Source of the DNA: Deinococcus ruber
GTDB taxonomy: Bacteria; Deinococcota; Deinococci; Deinococcales; Deinococcaceae
NCBI RefSeq assembly: GCF_014648095.1
Contig: NZ_BMQL01000097.1
Span: forward strand, 1 to 8,575
Length of the DNA: 8,575 bases
Reading direction: 5' to 3'
The notes under the pieces are model-generated. The model did no database searches and was not told the DNA's origin. It saw only the letters and a program-made list of their open reading frames with translations. Each line of letters starts with the position of its first letter. Position 1 is the stretch's first letter. Below are positions 1 through 5,846 of the stretch, piece by piece. Made by a program: the position numbers and the translations under genes.

Positions 1-78
1 CGCAATGGTCACGGTGGTCTTGGCAGCGAGGGCGGAGGCCGAAAGCGTCAACAGCAGGGCAAGCACGATCTTGTTCAT
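1..78 (-). CDS. Secreted protein, N-terminal part only (possible solute-binding protein)
   Basis: Only the first 26 codons are inside the window; the gene runs off the left edge. Reading the minus strand from the ATG at 78, the product begins MNKIVLALLLTLSASALA followed by AKTTVTIA. This is a textbook signal peptide: a Lys at position 3, a hydrophobic Leu/Ala/Val core and an ALA-type signal peptidase I site. A ribosome binding site AGGAG sits a few bases upstream of the ATG and fixes the start. Many ABC-transporter periplasmic binding proteins start mature sequence with a short beta strand of this kind, so a solute-binding protein is possible. That is a guess from very little sequence; export is the only well-supported statement. 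Confidence 0.7.
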   Translation of the reverse strand, partial: MNKIVLALLLTLSASALAAKTTVTIA

Positions 79-266
79 GGGACTCCTAGGGTGAGACGTG
101 ACGAGGGGGGGAGAGCGGTGGGTTAGGATGTGTCTGGACGGACTCGGGGCATTCCTGGCTGGAAGTCTAGAAAGGATGACGTTACTTCGCCGTTACCGAA
201 ACCAAGGCAGGGCGTTCAGGAATGGCGATGTGACCGTCAGCATCCAGAACGCGAGCATCGACAGCA

Positions 267-298
267 CACCGCGCCCGCAAGCCTGAGCGGGCGCGGTG
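267..298 (-). terminator. GC-rich hairpin, probable terminator of the 85-aa/161-aa operon
   Basis: Twelve-base perfect arms (CACCGCGCCCGC and its complement) enclose an 8-base loop, starting 18 bases past the stop of the 85-aa gene on the minus strand. The position fits a transcription terminator for that operon and insulation of the next gene (1-78). No clear run of T follows, so it is not a textbook intrinsic terminator. Confidence 0.5.
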
Positions 299-316
299 CA
301 GACGCAGCGAGAGAAA

Positions 317-574
317 TCAACGGGCGTAGTCGCAGTAATCGTCCGGCTCTGGCATCAGCGGCACCTTCAGGTCGAGTGCCTTCAGCACTTCCAGATACCA
401 GACTTTCCCAAACGGTTGGGCACGGGTAAGCACACTGCCGACCGTGCGGGTGATGTCATGCACCACCACCGCCTTTCCCTCGCGGGCGGCCACTACTCGG
501 ATCTGGTGCAGGGAGAAGATACTGAGCGCGATGGCGTCGGCACTGCGGTACTGGTGAAGGTCGTAGGTGCTCAT
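317..574 (-). CDS. Hypothetical protein, 85 aa, second gene of a two-gene operon
   Basis: I do not recognise this family. The 85-residue product starts MSTYDLHQYRSADAIALS, has no signal peptide or membrane segment, and looks like a small soluble alpha/beta protein. The middle (about residues 25-45) alternates short strand-like stretches (IRVVAAREGK, AVVVHDITR). The C-terminus is Asp/Tyr/Pro-rich (PEPDDYCDYAR). Its ATG lies 3 bases after the stop of the 161-aa gene, so the two are almost certainly co-transcribed and probably translationally coupled; the ribosome site (GGGTGA) is weak, which fits coupling. The strong hairpin at 267-298 follows. Its job is unknown; the spacing suggests it works with the 161-aa protein. 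Confidence 0.6.
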   Translation of the reverse strand: MSTYDLHQYRSADAIALSIFSLHQIRVVAAREGKAVVVHDITRTVGSVLTRAQPFGKVWYLEVLKALDLKVPLMPEPDDYCDYAR

Positions 575-577
575 CGA

Positions 578-1063
578 TCACCCAGTTGTATCCTGAGCAC
601 CGAGCCGGTAGGCCCGCGCAATGAAGTCGCCACGCTGCACCGAATCTATCGCCAGCCAGCGCTCGACGTATTCGTCCGGCACACTCGCCCTGGAATTGAC
701 GCTGGTGCGCCCGCTGCGCGTGTTGGCCTGCACCACACCTGCCGCCCGCTTGTCCGCGGCATACGGCACCTCGCCTTGCAGGAAGCGCAGCGCACGGGAG
801 GCCATGCTGCGCGTGCCACGTGGCAGTTTCTCCCACACCCCGCTGTTCTTCGCATCCTGCACCACCACGCTCAGCGTGTCGAGCGGCGCGGTCTGAATGC
901 GGTCATTCGCAAAGGTAACCGCCAGGTGCTTCAGATGGCCTTGCAGTTTTGAATTCGGGACTGCTACGCTGGATGCATTGCTCCCCTGGTCCGTACGTGC
1001 AGGGGTGCGCGTCCGGTCCGACTCAGTCCGCGCCTCCCGGCGCGGCTGTTTCGTTTCTGTCAT
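578..1063 (-). CDS. Hypothetical protein, 161 aa, first intact gene of the operon
   Basis: Family not recognised. The first 30 or so residues (MTETKQPRREARTESDRTRT...) are very rich in Arg, Lys, Thr and Asp and look disordered and charged. The remainder (about residues 36-150) looks folded and mostly helical, with repeated basic patches (RGTRSMASRALRFLQGE, DKRAAGVVQANTRSGR). The basic tail and basic body would suit nucleic acid binding, but no named motif is visible. There is no signal peptide or membrane helix. An AAGGTGG-type ribosome site precedes the ATG at 1063, and that ATG overlaps by one base the stop of an upstream reading frame (TGATG), a sign of coupling to something upstream that now appears damaged. 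The 85-aa gene follows after 3 bases. Confidence 0.6.
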   Translation of the reverse strand: MTETKQPRREARTESDRTRTPARTDQGSNASSVAVPNSKLQGHLKHLAVTFANDRIQTAPLDTLSVVVQDAKNSGVWEKLPRGTRSMASRALRFLQGEVPYAADKRAAGVVQANTRSGRTSVNSRASVPDEYVERWLAIDSVQRGDFIARAYRLGAQDTTG

Positions 1064-1181
1064 CAGTTCACCACCTTCTTCTCGCTGTGCAGTGCTGCTA
1101 GCGCCACCACAATCACCGTCCGGTCACCGGAATGGGCGGCCTGAACAGCGAGCTTGCGGGCGGGGCGAGGATGTCCTGCAT
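1063..1181 (-). pseudogene. Small leading ORF of the operon, apparently frameshifted
   Basis: An ATG at 1181 has an excellent ribosome site (GGAGGT at 1191-1186, 4 bases away), but its frame ends after 22 codons at 1113. The -1 frame next to it stays open to a TGA at 1065-1063, overlapping the ATG of the 161-aa gene, and encodes protein-like sequence (RPARKLAVQAAHSGD then RTVIVVALAALHSEKKVVN) with host-like codons. That second frame has no ATG, GTG or TTG until position 1116. One missing base near 1170 would join the two into a protein of about 40 residues. I infer a single-base deletion, or a sequencing error. Alternatively a tiny 17-codon ORF starts at the GTG at 1116, overlapping the upstream stop as GTGA. 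Confidence 0.35.
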
Positions 1182-1239
1182 TGCTACCTCCGGAGAGAGG
1201 GGTTGGATTCGGGGCGCTCCTCCCTCTGAAGACAGAGAT

Positions 1240-1285
1240 AGATCAGCGCTACGATAATTAAAATAGATTATCGTAGCGCTGATCT
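1240..1285. repeat. Perfect 19-bp inverted repeat with 8-base spacer
   Basis: The arm AGATCAGCGCTACGATAAT (1240-1258) and its exact reverse complement (1267-1285) flank TAAAATAG. It is AT-rich at the centre and carries AGCGCT in each arm. No T-run follows on either strand, so it is not a standard terminator. It lies between the ribbon-helix-helix-like gene and the 161-aa operon on the minus strand, where an operator would be placed. It could also be a cruciform, a regulatory RNA hairpin or the remnant of a small mobile sequence. Confidence 0.8.
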
Positions 1286-1322
1286 TCATGAATGATCTTA
1301 CCTCCCTAAACAGCGGCAAGTT

Positions 1323-1568
1323 CTATAGATGCTCCAAGGCCGACGCACCAGCCTGAGAGAGCTTCGCGGCGATGTCCTCACGCCTGAGATAATCAGCGAT
1401 CGCTGCTCGCACATGCACGGCCATCTCACCGGGCAACAGACCAAGGGCACCTTTATGTGAACGCTCGACATACACATGCAGCCGAGCTGCTTCTCTGAGT
1501 GCCTGGGGACGACCACCGTGGGCACACTTGCGAGGGGTCGCTAGAGACTGTTTAGGCGGTTCTGGCAA
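1323..1568 (-). CDS. Small ribbon-helix-helix-like protein, 5' end cut by the IS6 element
   Basis: The C-terminal two-thirds (from about residue 28) has the strand-helix-helix pattern of ribbon-helix-helix DNA-binding proteins: a basic strand ARLHVYVERSHKG, a Gly/Pro turn (LLPGE), then a longer helix MAVHVRAAIADYLRRED. Such proteins are often antitoxins or plasmid/chromosome partition regulators. This fold call is mine from the pattern and is tentative. The reading frame has no ATG and can only start with a TTG at 1568, inside the terminal repeat of the neighbouring IS6 element, so the original 5' end and promoter have almost certainly been replaced. The first 20 or so residues (PKQSLATPRKCAHGGRPQ) are basic and probably disordered. 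No toxin-like partner is recognisable nearby. Confidence 0.45.
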   Translation of the reverse strand: MPEPPKQSLATPRKCAHGGRPQALREAARLHVYVERSHKGALGLLPGEMAVHVRAAIADYLRREDIAAKLSQAGASALEHL

Positions 1569-2359
1569 GTTAATTGCGGAGAGGCCTGATGAGGTCAGTG
1601 GCCGTCTGAAGTTCAGACGGCCACTTCAACTGCGTGCTGCCATGCCAGATGGGCATGGTTTTGGTTCGATCTTCGGAGGTGGGCGGGGACTGTAGTGCGG
1701 GTATGGTGCTGAAGGTTCGAAACGCGGGCATGCAGGGCCAGGAATTCCTGCGCTCGCCTTTGATTCTTGAAGCCGATCTGGCTTCGCTCTTGTTGCCTGG
1801 TGGGACGATGGGATTGTTCAATGAGGTTATTGCAGCGCGCAGTCGAGGCAACCTGGATGTGCTCCACAGCGTGGAGCACCGGAAGGGCTCGACTGGCCGC
1901 TCCGTAGCTCCAGAGCTTATCTGTGTGGATCACGTCTGGGACGTTATCATTCGCTAAAAGACTTCTAAGAAAGGTCTTTGCTGTCTGGGTGTCCCGCCGA
2001 TCTTGCAGAAGAAGCTCCAGCACGGCACCGGAATCATCAACGGCCCGCCATCACCAGCATTTCTTACCCCTGATGTCGATGCAGACCTCGTCCAAGAACC
2101 ACCGGGAACCCCGACGGGGTTCCTGGTGTCGCAGTTCTTCAGTCAGGAGCGGCGCGAACTTGATGTTCCATTGGCGGAGCGTCTCGTGGCTGACCTGAAG
2201 GCCGCGCTCTTGAAGCAATTCCTGGACGTCACGCTGGCTCAAACAGAAGCGGTGATACAGCCAGAGAGCGTACTGGATGATGCTCAGCGGAAAGCGGTGG
2301 CGGTAAGGCTTGCAGTCAGACAGGGACTCCCAGCCTATCGCGCTTAACTGGCCAGAACC
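1558..2359 (-). mobile_element. IS6-family insertion sequence, degenerate, 802 bp
   Basis: The ends are GGTTCTGGCAAGTTAA (1558-1573) and, inverted, GGTTCTGGCCAGTTAA (2344-2359): 15 of 16 bases match. They resemble the GGTTCTG ends of IS240-like IS6 members. The length, about 0.8 kb with one transposase reading toward the left end, is typical of the family. The 8-bp flanks (1550-1557 and 2360-2367) do not match, so the usual target duplication is absent. Replicative cointegration with adjacent deletion, common for IS6 elements, or later change at one side would explain this. Confidence 0.85.
1613..2338 (-). pseudogene. IS6-family DDE transposase, interrupted by one TGA
   Basis: The whole family domain can be read in a single frame on the minus strand. 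The N-terminal part reads CKPYRHRFPLSIIQYALWLY, then RDVQELLQERG and the helix-turn-helix-like HETLRQWNIKF. The catalytic domain follows, with the first Asp in RWFLDEV, the second in IHTDKLWSYG and the Glu in NLIEQSHRPTR, so the DDE triad is preserved. One TGA (2053-2051) falls between KKCW and WRAVDDSGA, where relatives have a sense codon (usually Leu in my recollection). There is also no ATG, GTG or TTG in frame above the TTG at 2242; an ATA at 2338 sits where a start would be expected and may be a mutated ATG. The gene is presumed inactive, though only by one or two substitutions. Confidence 0.85.
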
Positions 2360-2678
2360 CTCTACAGGGAGACGCTCCTCGCCATCACCACCGTTTGCAG
2401 ACTTCGCTCAGCGTGGTAGTTCGTCGGCGGGATGTCTGGATCCTTAAAAAAACGCAGCAATCAGCCCTGCTCAGTACTGCGACTCCGTATAACGGGTGAT
2501 TTTCACCGCTCGCCGTGCCAACATGACCAGGAAAGCGCCTGATTCCTCAGCTTGGACGGGCGTGGCGCATCTTCGGATGCAACAGGTCATGCGGAAGCTC
2601 GGCCCGCACGTCAGGTCGCCGCGTGGCGGGCTCGGCCGGACCTGTTCAGGTACCGGACCGTTCCGAAGTGAGGTCACT
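2360..2678. other. 319-bp stretch without a convincing gene
   Basis: This lies between the IS6 end and the M23 peptidase start. The open frame extends 61 codons upstream of the peptidase ATG, but that stretch is Arg/Gly-rich and unlike a secreted protein's leader, so it is treated as non-coding. A short A-run (TTAAAAAAACG, near 2450) and a TATAAC (near 2488) are present, but I see no well-spaced -35 partner. The peptidase promoter is presumably here. Confidence 0.4.
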
Positions 2679-3725
2679 ATGAACCGTCGTCTCTCGTCGT
2701 TGCTGGCGCTCGCCCTGCTGTTGCTGCTGTCCAGCGGAATCGCCGGATCGTATACCGTTCAGGCAGGCGACACGCTCTTTCGCATCGCGCAGCGAGCGGG
2801 GGTCGATGTCGCCGCGCTGCAATCGCTCAACCATCTCAGCGGGACAGGCGTTCAGGTCGGGCAGGTTCTTGAGCTTCCCGGCCCTGTGGTTCCCGTGGCC
2901 CCCACTGCTGTTCAGGTGGTCGCGGGCGTTACGGTGCAGGTGCCTGCCCACCTCCAGATGGGCGACGCCTTCGTGCTGCGGCTGAGTGGAGTCCGCGCCT
3001 CGGAGGCGCAGGTGCAGTTCCCGAGTGAGATCGGCGAGGACGTGCGTCAGCCAAACGAGATGCTGCTTCCCGTACAGGTCGGCCACGATTTCGTGGTGCT
3101 CGGCCGCGTGGTGCTCGGTAAGCAGACGCCGCTCAGTTACCGGGTCACGGTCGGCGGTGAGACGCTGAGCGGAAGCGTTCCGGTGTCGGGCCAAGTCGCG
3201 GGCCTTCAGCGCCTGAACATGCCGCCCAGCCTGACCAACAAATTGGTGGATCCCGCGCGTGCTGCAGAGGAGGCCGAGGTGGAGCGCGCATACCTGCGGC
3301 GAACACCCAGTGTCTGGACGCAGCCGTTTGCGCCTGCCCTGACCACGCCGCCCAGAATCGCCACGCTGTTCGGGCAAGCGCGTACCTATTCGTCGGGCGG
3401 GCCAGTCGAGTACCACTACGGCACCGACTATCTCGCACCCATCGGCACACCGATTCACGCGATCAATGACGGCACCGTGGTGATGGTCGGGACGTACCCG
3501 GTGCGGGGTGGTCTGGTCGTGATTGACCACGGGGCTGGCCTGCTAAGCATGTACTTCCATCAGTCCAAGACCCTCGTGCGTGTTGGGCAAACGGTGAAGC
3601 GCGGCGAGCAGATCGGTCTGGTTGGCAGCACCGGCATCTCGAACGCGCCGCATCTGCACCTGGAACTCCGTGTCCGGGGTGAGGCCGTCCAGCCCAGCGA
3701 GTGGCTGGGCAAGCTTCTCCCGTAA
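2679..3725 (+). CDS. Secreted LysM–M23 family metallopeptidase (peptidoglycan endopeptidase)
   Basis: This 348-aa protein should be exported and cleave peptidoglycan cross-bridges or stem peptides as a zinc endopeptidase. Residues 1-23 are a signal peptide (MNRRLSS, then a long Leu run). A LysM peptidoglycan-binding repeat spans about 24-67 (SYTVQAGDTLFRIAQ ... VGQVLELP). A beta-rich linker domain of about 85-175 follows, then a helical stretch (AAEEAEVERAYLRR), then the M23 domain at about 225-340. The zinc-site motifs are complete: H246 and D250 in HYGTD, H325 and H327 in HLHLEL, plus the conserved H294 (MYFHQS). The ATG at 2679 is chosen because the signal peptide begins there and a GTGAGG ribosome site precedes it; the frame opens further upstream but reads as junk. 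The domain order and length match Deinococcus-type M23 proteins. Confidence 0.92.
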   Translation: MNRRLSSLLALALLLLLSSGIAGSYTVQAGDTLFRIAQRAGVDVAALQSLNHLSGTGVQVGQVLELPGPVVPVAPTAVQVVAGVTVQVPAHLQMGDAFVLRLSGVRASEAQVQFPSEIGEDVRQPNEMLLPVQVGHDFVVLGRVVLGKQTPLSYRVTVGGETLSGSVPVSGQVAGLQRLNMPPSLTNKLVDPARAAEEAEVERAYLRRTPSVWTQPFAPALTTPPRIATLFGQARTYSSGGPVEYHYGTDYLAPIGTPIHAINDGTVVMVGTYPVRGGLVVIDHGAGLLSMYFHQSKTLVRVGQTVKRGEQIGLVGSTGISNAPHLHLELRVRGEAVQPSEWLGKLLP

Positions 3726-3736
3726 CGACAGCGAAG

Positions 3737-3758
3737 GGCCACGCTCGGCGGCGTGTCC
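3737..3758 (+). terminator. Short hairpin downstream of the M23 peptidase gene
   Basis: GGCCACGC and GCGTGTCC pair 7 of 8 around a 6-base loop, 11 bases past the stop codon. No T-run follows, so this is at best a weak terminator candidate. Confidence 0.3.
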
Positions 3759-3872
3759 AGACTGGTTCCGTCCAATTCCCGAATAGCCTTGACCCCACCG
3801 CCTGTCTGTCCATTTGTCGGAATCCAGCCTTATTGATACCTGCGTAATTTGGGAACAGCTTAACCTGCAGCT

Positions 3873-4874
3873 ATGCCACAGATTTGGCGACCTGAAAGAC
3901 TGACCCGTGCTCAACTGGAGGAACGGCGTCTGTTCGCGGAACCCTCCATCCGGGAGGACAAGCTCAGTGCCGCACAACTCGCTGAGCTGTGCGGCGTAAG
4001 TTCCAGCACCGTACGAACATGGCGTCAACGACTACTTCACCAAGGTTCACTGGAAGCGACCTTTGCCTCAGGCCCGCCCAGACGCCTCCCGGATGAGCAG
4101 ATAGCCGATGTGATAGCCCTGCTTGCCGCAGGGCCTGATCCACACCTTTACCCTGACCAACGCTGGACCTGCCCTCGAGTGCGAGAAGTCATCGGGGTGA
4201 AATTTGATGTCTGGTATCACGTGGATCACCTGAGTCGCTTGCTCCATGCGTGGGGATTCTCCCGGCAAAAACCTACGAAGCGGGCAGCAGAACAAGATCA
4301 AGAAGCAGTCATCGCCTGGATTGAAACCGTGGTACCTGAGCTCGAACAGAAGATGGAAGACGGAGAAACGCTTGCTGTTCTAGACGAAGTGGGTTTCAGT
4401 TTGAAACCCACGGTATCGCGGACCTGGGCGCCGTATCGGCAGAGCCCAGTGCTTGACGCCAAAACCAATTGAGAGAAGGTCTCAACGATCGGGGCGATTA
4501 CCACAACAGGCCAGTTCTTGCAACAGACTCATCAGGCCGCCATCAAGGGCACTCAGGTCATCCATTTCCTGGCCCATCTGCTCCGCCATGTCGCTGGGAA
4601 GGTCACGGTGATCCTTGACAACGCAAGCATTCACAAAACGAAGGCGCTGAGCGCCTTCGCTGCCGGTGAGCCTCGTGTGTCTCTCAAGTATCTGCCGCCG
4701 TACTCACCAGCGTTGAATCCCATTGAATTGGTCTGGGCCTCCGTAAAGCAGCACATGTTGGCGAATTTCTGTCCAAACGATTTGCTTACCCTGAAGTTAC
4801 GACTCGTTCAGGCGTGGCATCGTGTTCGGTCCATCCAACTCCCGACCCGATTGCTCTACGGCAGCCAAGCGTGA
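3873..4874 (+). pseudogene. IS630-family transposase, interrupted by one TGA
   Basis: A single frame of 333 codons. An N-terminal helix-turn-helix lies at about residues 30-55 (LSAAQLAELCGVSSSTVRTW), a Pro/Arg-rich linker and winged-helix-like region at about 70-135, and a DDE catalytic domain after about 160. The catalytic residues are all present: D171 (AVLDEVGFS), D249 (VILDNASIHK) and E285 (PYSPALNPIELVW), giving 35 residues between the last two, as expected for IS630. Codon 200 (4470-4472) is TGA, between DAKTN and EKVSTIGAI; the frame is intact on both sides. The two halves could not form an active enzyme unless the stop is read through. I saw no strong ribosome site before the ATG at 3873, so an earlier or weaker start is possible. 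Confidence 0.88.
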
Positions 4875-4894
4875 CCGGTTTAAGCGGGGATCAA
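4821..4894 (+). repeat. IS630 right end, internal copy (direct repeat with 5686-5758)
   Basis: This covers the last 18 transposase codons and the terminal inverted repeat. It aligns with 5686-5758 over its whole length with nine mismatches and one gap (about 86% identical). It ends GGGGATCAA followed by GA, so it deviates from the left-end consensus. Confidence 0.85.
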
Positions 4895-4913
4895 GAGGAA
4901 CACCTGGCGACGC

Positions 4914-5561
4914 CTATTTGATGTGTAACACGGGTTTGCACGTCTCTACGCCGATGAGTTCTATGTCGTTTCGACGGTGCACCGCCCAATCATCCCGACT
5001 GAGTCGCCAGCGATGCAAGAGGGCTTTCTCGCCCTGGCGTGTGGCCCAGTCGGCGCCGTTCGCTTGGTAGCCCAGAACCTCGGACACGCGATTCGACGCC
5101 ACATTGTCAAAAAACGCCTCACTGCTTGCTTCCACGGCTCCCAACCCTTCGAAGGCCAGGTGTAAGATCGCCGCGCGCATCTCACGGCCCAGCCCCTTCT
5201 GCCGGGCATCCGGGGCCAGCCAGGAAAAACTCGTAACGGTCTGGCAGGTATCGAAGTTCACGCCGATCAAATCCTGCATGCCCACCGCCTTCCCGCCCAG
5301 CATGATGACAAAGTACAGACGCCAAGATTCCGGGTACACGGTGCCGCGCCCGCGCCAGATGGCTTGAAGCCATTTCCGCTCACGCACTGGATTGTCCTCA
5401 TACAGCGACATGGGATCGTCGAACGGATACGGTGGTTGTGACACGATGCCCGCACGAACAATGGGGAGGAGTTGGGCCAGGAGATCGTCTGTGGCGCCGT
5501 GAAGCTCGAGTTTGGGCGTGACGACTTTGAGTTGGAGTGGCGGGTAGAGGAAAGGGGTCAT
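4914..5561 (-). CDS. GNAT-family N-acetyltransferase
   Basis: A 215-aa protein with the GNAT acetyl-CoA fold. The core motif A reads SFSWLAPDAR then QKGLGREMRAA (about residues 111-131), with the pyrophosphate-binding R/Q-x-x-G-x-G pattern at 120-125. It is followed by the motif B region FFDNVASNRVSEVLGY (about 150-165), where the Asn and the LGY ending are typical of RimJ/RimL- and aminoglycoside-type relatives. The substrate cannot be read from sequence. The start is set at the ATG at 5561 (MTPFLYPPLQLKV), because the open frame beyond it runs back into IS630 end sequence and looks non-coding; an ATG at 5579 is an alternative, and neither has a strong ribosome site. It lies between two copies of an IS630 right end, opposite to the transposase, with its stop 20 bases from the inner end, so it may be IS cargo. 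Confidence 0.85.
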   Translation of the reverse strand: MTPFLYPPLQLKVVTPKLELHGATDDLLAQLLPIVRAGIVSQPPYPFDDPMSLYEDNPVRERKWLQAIWRGRGTVYPESWRLYFVIMLGGKAVGMQDLIGVNFDTCQTVTSFSWLAPDARQKGLGREMRAAILHLAFEGLGAVEASSEAFFDNVASNRVSEVLGYQANGADWATRQGEKALLHRWRLSRDDWAVHRRNDIELIGVETCKPVLHIK

Positions 5562-5685
5562 GGTCACATGAGACACCATTGAACACTCGGCATCCATGTG
5601 CCAAATGGCCTGTTCTGGGATGAGTCGAGACCAGGGCTCAAGAAGTGCTGGCACCCCGAGTGGAGCAAGACCGTGAGTAGATGTG

Positions 5686-5758
5686 CGCGTCCGGTACATC
5701 CAACCCCGATCCGATTGCTCTAGGGCAGCCAAGCGTGATCGATTTAAGCAGGTATCAA
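5686..5758 (+). repeat. IS630 right end, outer copy
   Basis: A second copy of the copy A right end, about 86% identical over 73 bp. Relative to copy A it lacks one base, so the transposase tail is out of frame and meets a TAG in the old frame. It ends GGTATCAA followed by TA (5759-5760), a perfect mirror of the left end at 3831-3840. No transposase body or left end is attached. Confidence 0.85.
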
Positions 5759-5777
5759 TATTTCCTTTACTCGTTGG

Positions 5778-5813
5778 TCTGAATGTATCTCAAAAGAACG
5801 AGATACATTCAGA
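5778..5813. repeat. Perfect 14-bp inverted repeat with 8-base spacer
   Basis: TCTGAATGTATCTC (5778-5791) and its exact complement (5800-5813) surround AAAAGAAC. It sits in the 86-bp gap between the two IS630 elements. Neither side has a T-run. With the insertions removed it would lie between the convergent peptidase and hydrolase genes, so a bidirectional transcription barrier or an operator are both possible. Confidence 0.75.
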
Positions 5814-5846
5814 ATTCGTATCACCTCACCTCCCTGGCAGCTTATA

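Larger units (their letters stand above)
3833..4894 (+). mobile_element. IS630-family insertion sequence (copy A), about 1.06 kb
   Basis: The left end is TTGATACCTGCGTAA (3833-3847), preceded by the TA target dinucleotide (3831-3832). The inverted right end at 4894-4880 reads TTGATCCCCGCTTAA, matching the left at 12 of 15 positions. The bases following that right end are GA, not TA, so this inner right end lacks the expected flank. A second, better-matched right end with a TA flank lies at 5758 (separate entry). The element encloses one transposase gene on the plus strand. Confidence 0.8.
3833..5758 (+). mobile_element. Possible passenger-carrying IS630 unit enclosing a GNAT gene
   Basis: The outermost ends of this 1,926-bp stretch match each other best. 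TA then TTGATACCTGC at the left (3831-3843) equals the reverse complement of 5748-5760, including TA on both sides, and 16 of the first 17 bases agree. Inside lie the IS630 transposase pseudogene, an internal, more diverged right end (4821-4894), and the acetyltransferase gene in opposite orientation. Two readings are possible: one mobile unit that captured the gene by using a second right end, or two IS630 insertions of which the second was mostly deleted. The sequence alone does not decide. Confidence 0.5.

Noticed and set aside
1240..1285. CRISPR or integron-type repeat
   Set aside because: A single palindrome with no repeat-spacer array, no cas genes and no integrase.
2051..2053. TGA as a selenocysteine or reassigned codon
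   Set aside because: No nearby stem-loop of the kind needed is evident, and host genes in the window use TGA as a normal stop (for example the 161-aa gene and the serine hydrolase) and TGG for Trp.
1550..2367. 8-bp target duplication around the IS6 element
   Set aside because: The octamers GTTTAGGC and CTCTACAG share only two positions, so no duplication is claimed.
2496..2678. 61-codon extension upstream of the M23 peptidase
   Set aside because: The leader is Arg/Gly-rich with no signal character, while a perfect signal peptide and ribosome site begin at 2679.
2646..3530. 294-codon antisense frame under the M23 gene
   Set aside because: His/Arg/Gly-rich shadow of a high-GC gene; no motif, and it opposes a complete domain-bearing protein.
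5562..5732. 57-codon N-terminal extension of the acetyltransferase
   Set aside because: It runs into the IS630 right-end repeat and does not look like GNAT sequence.
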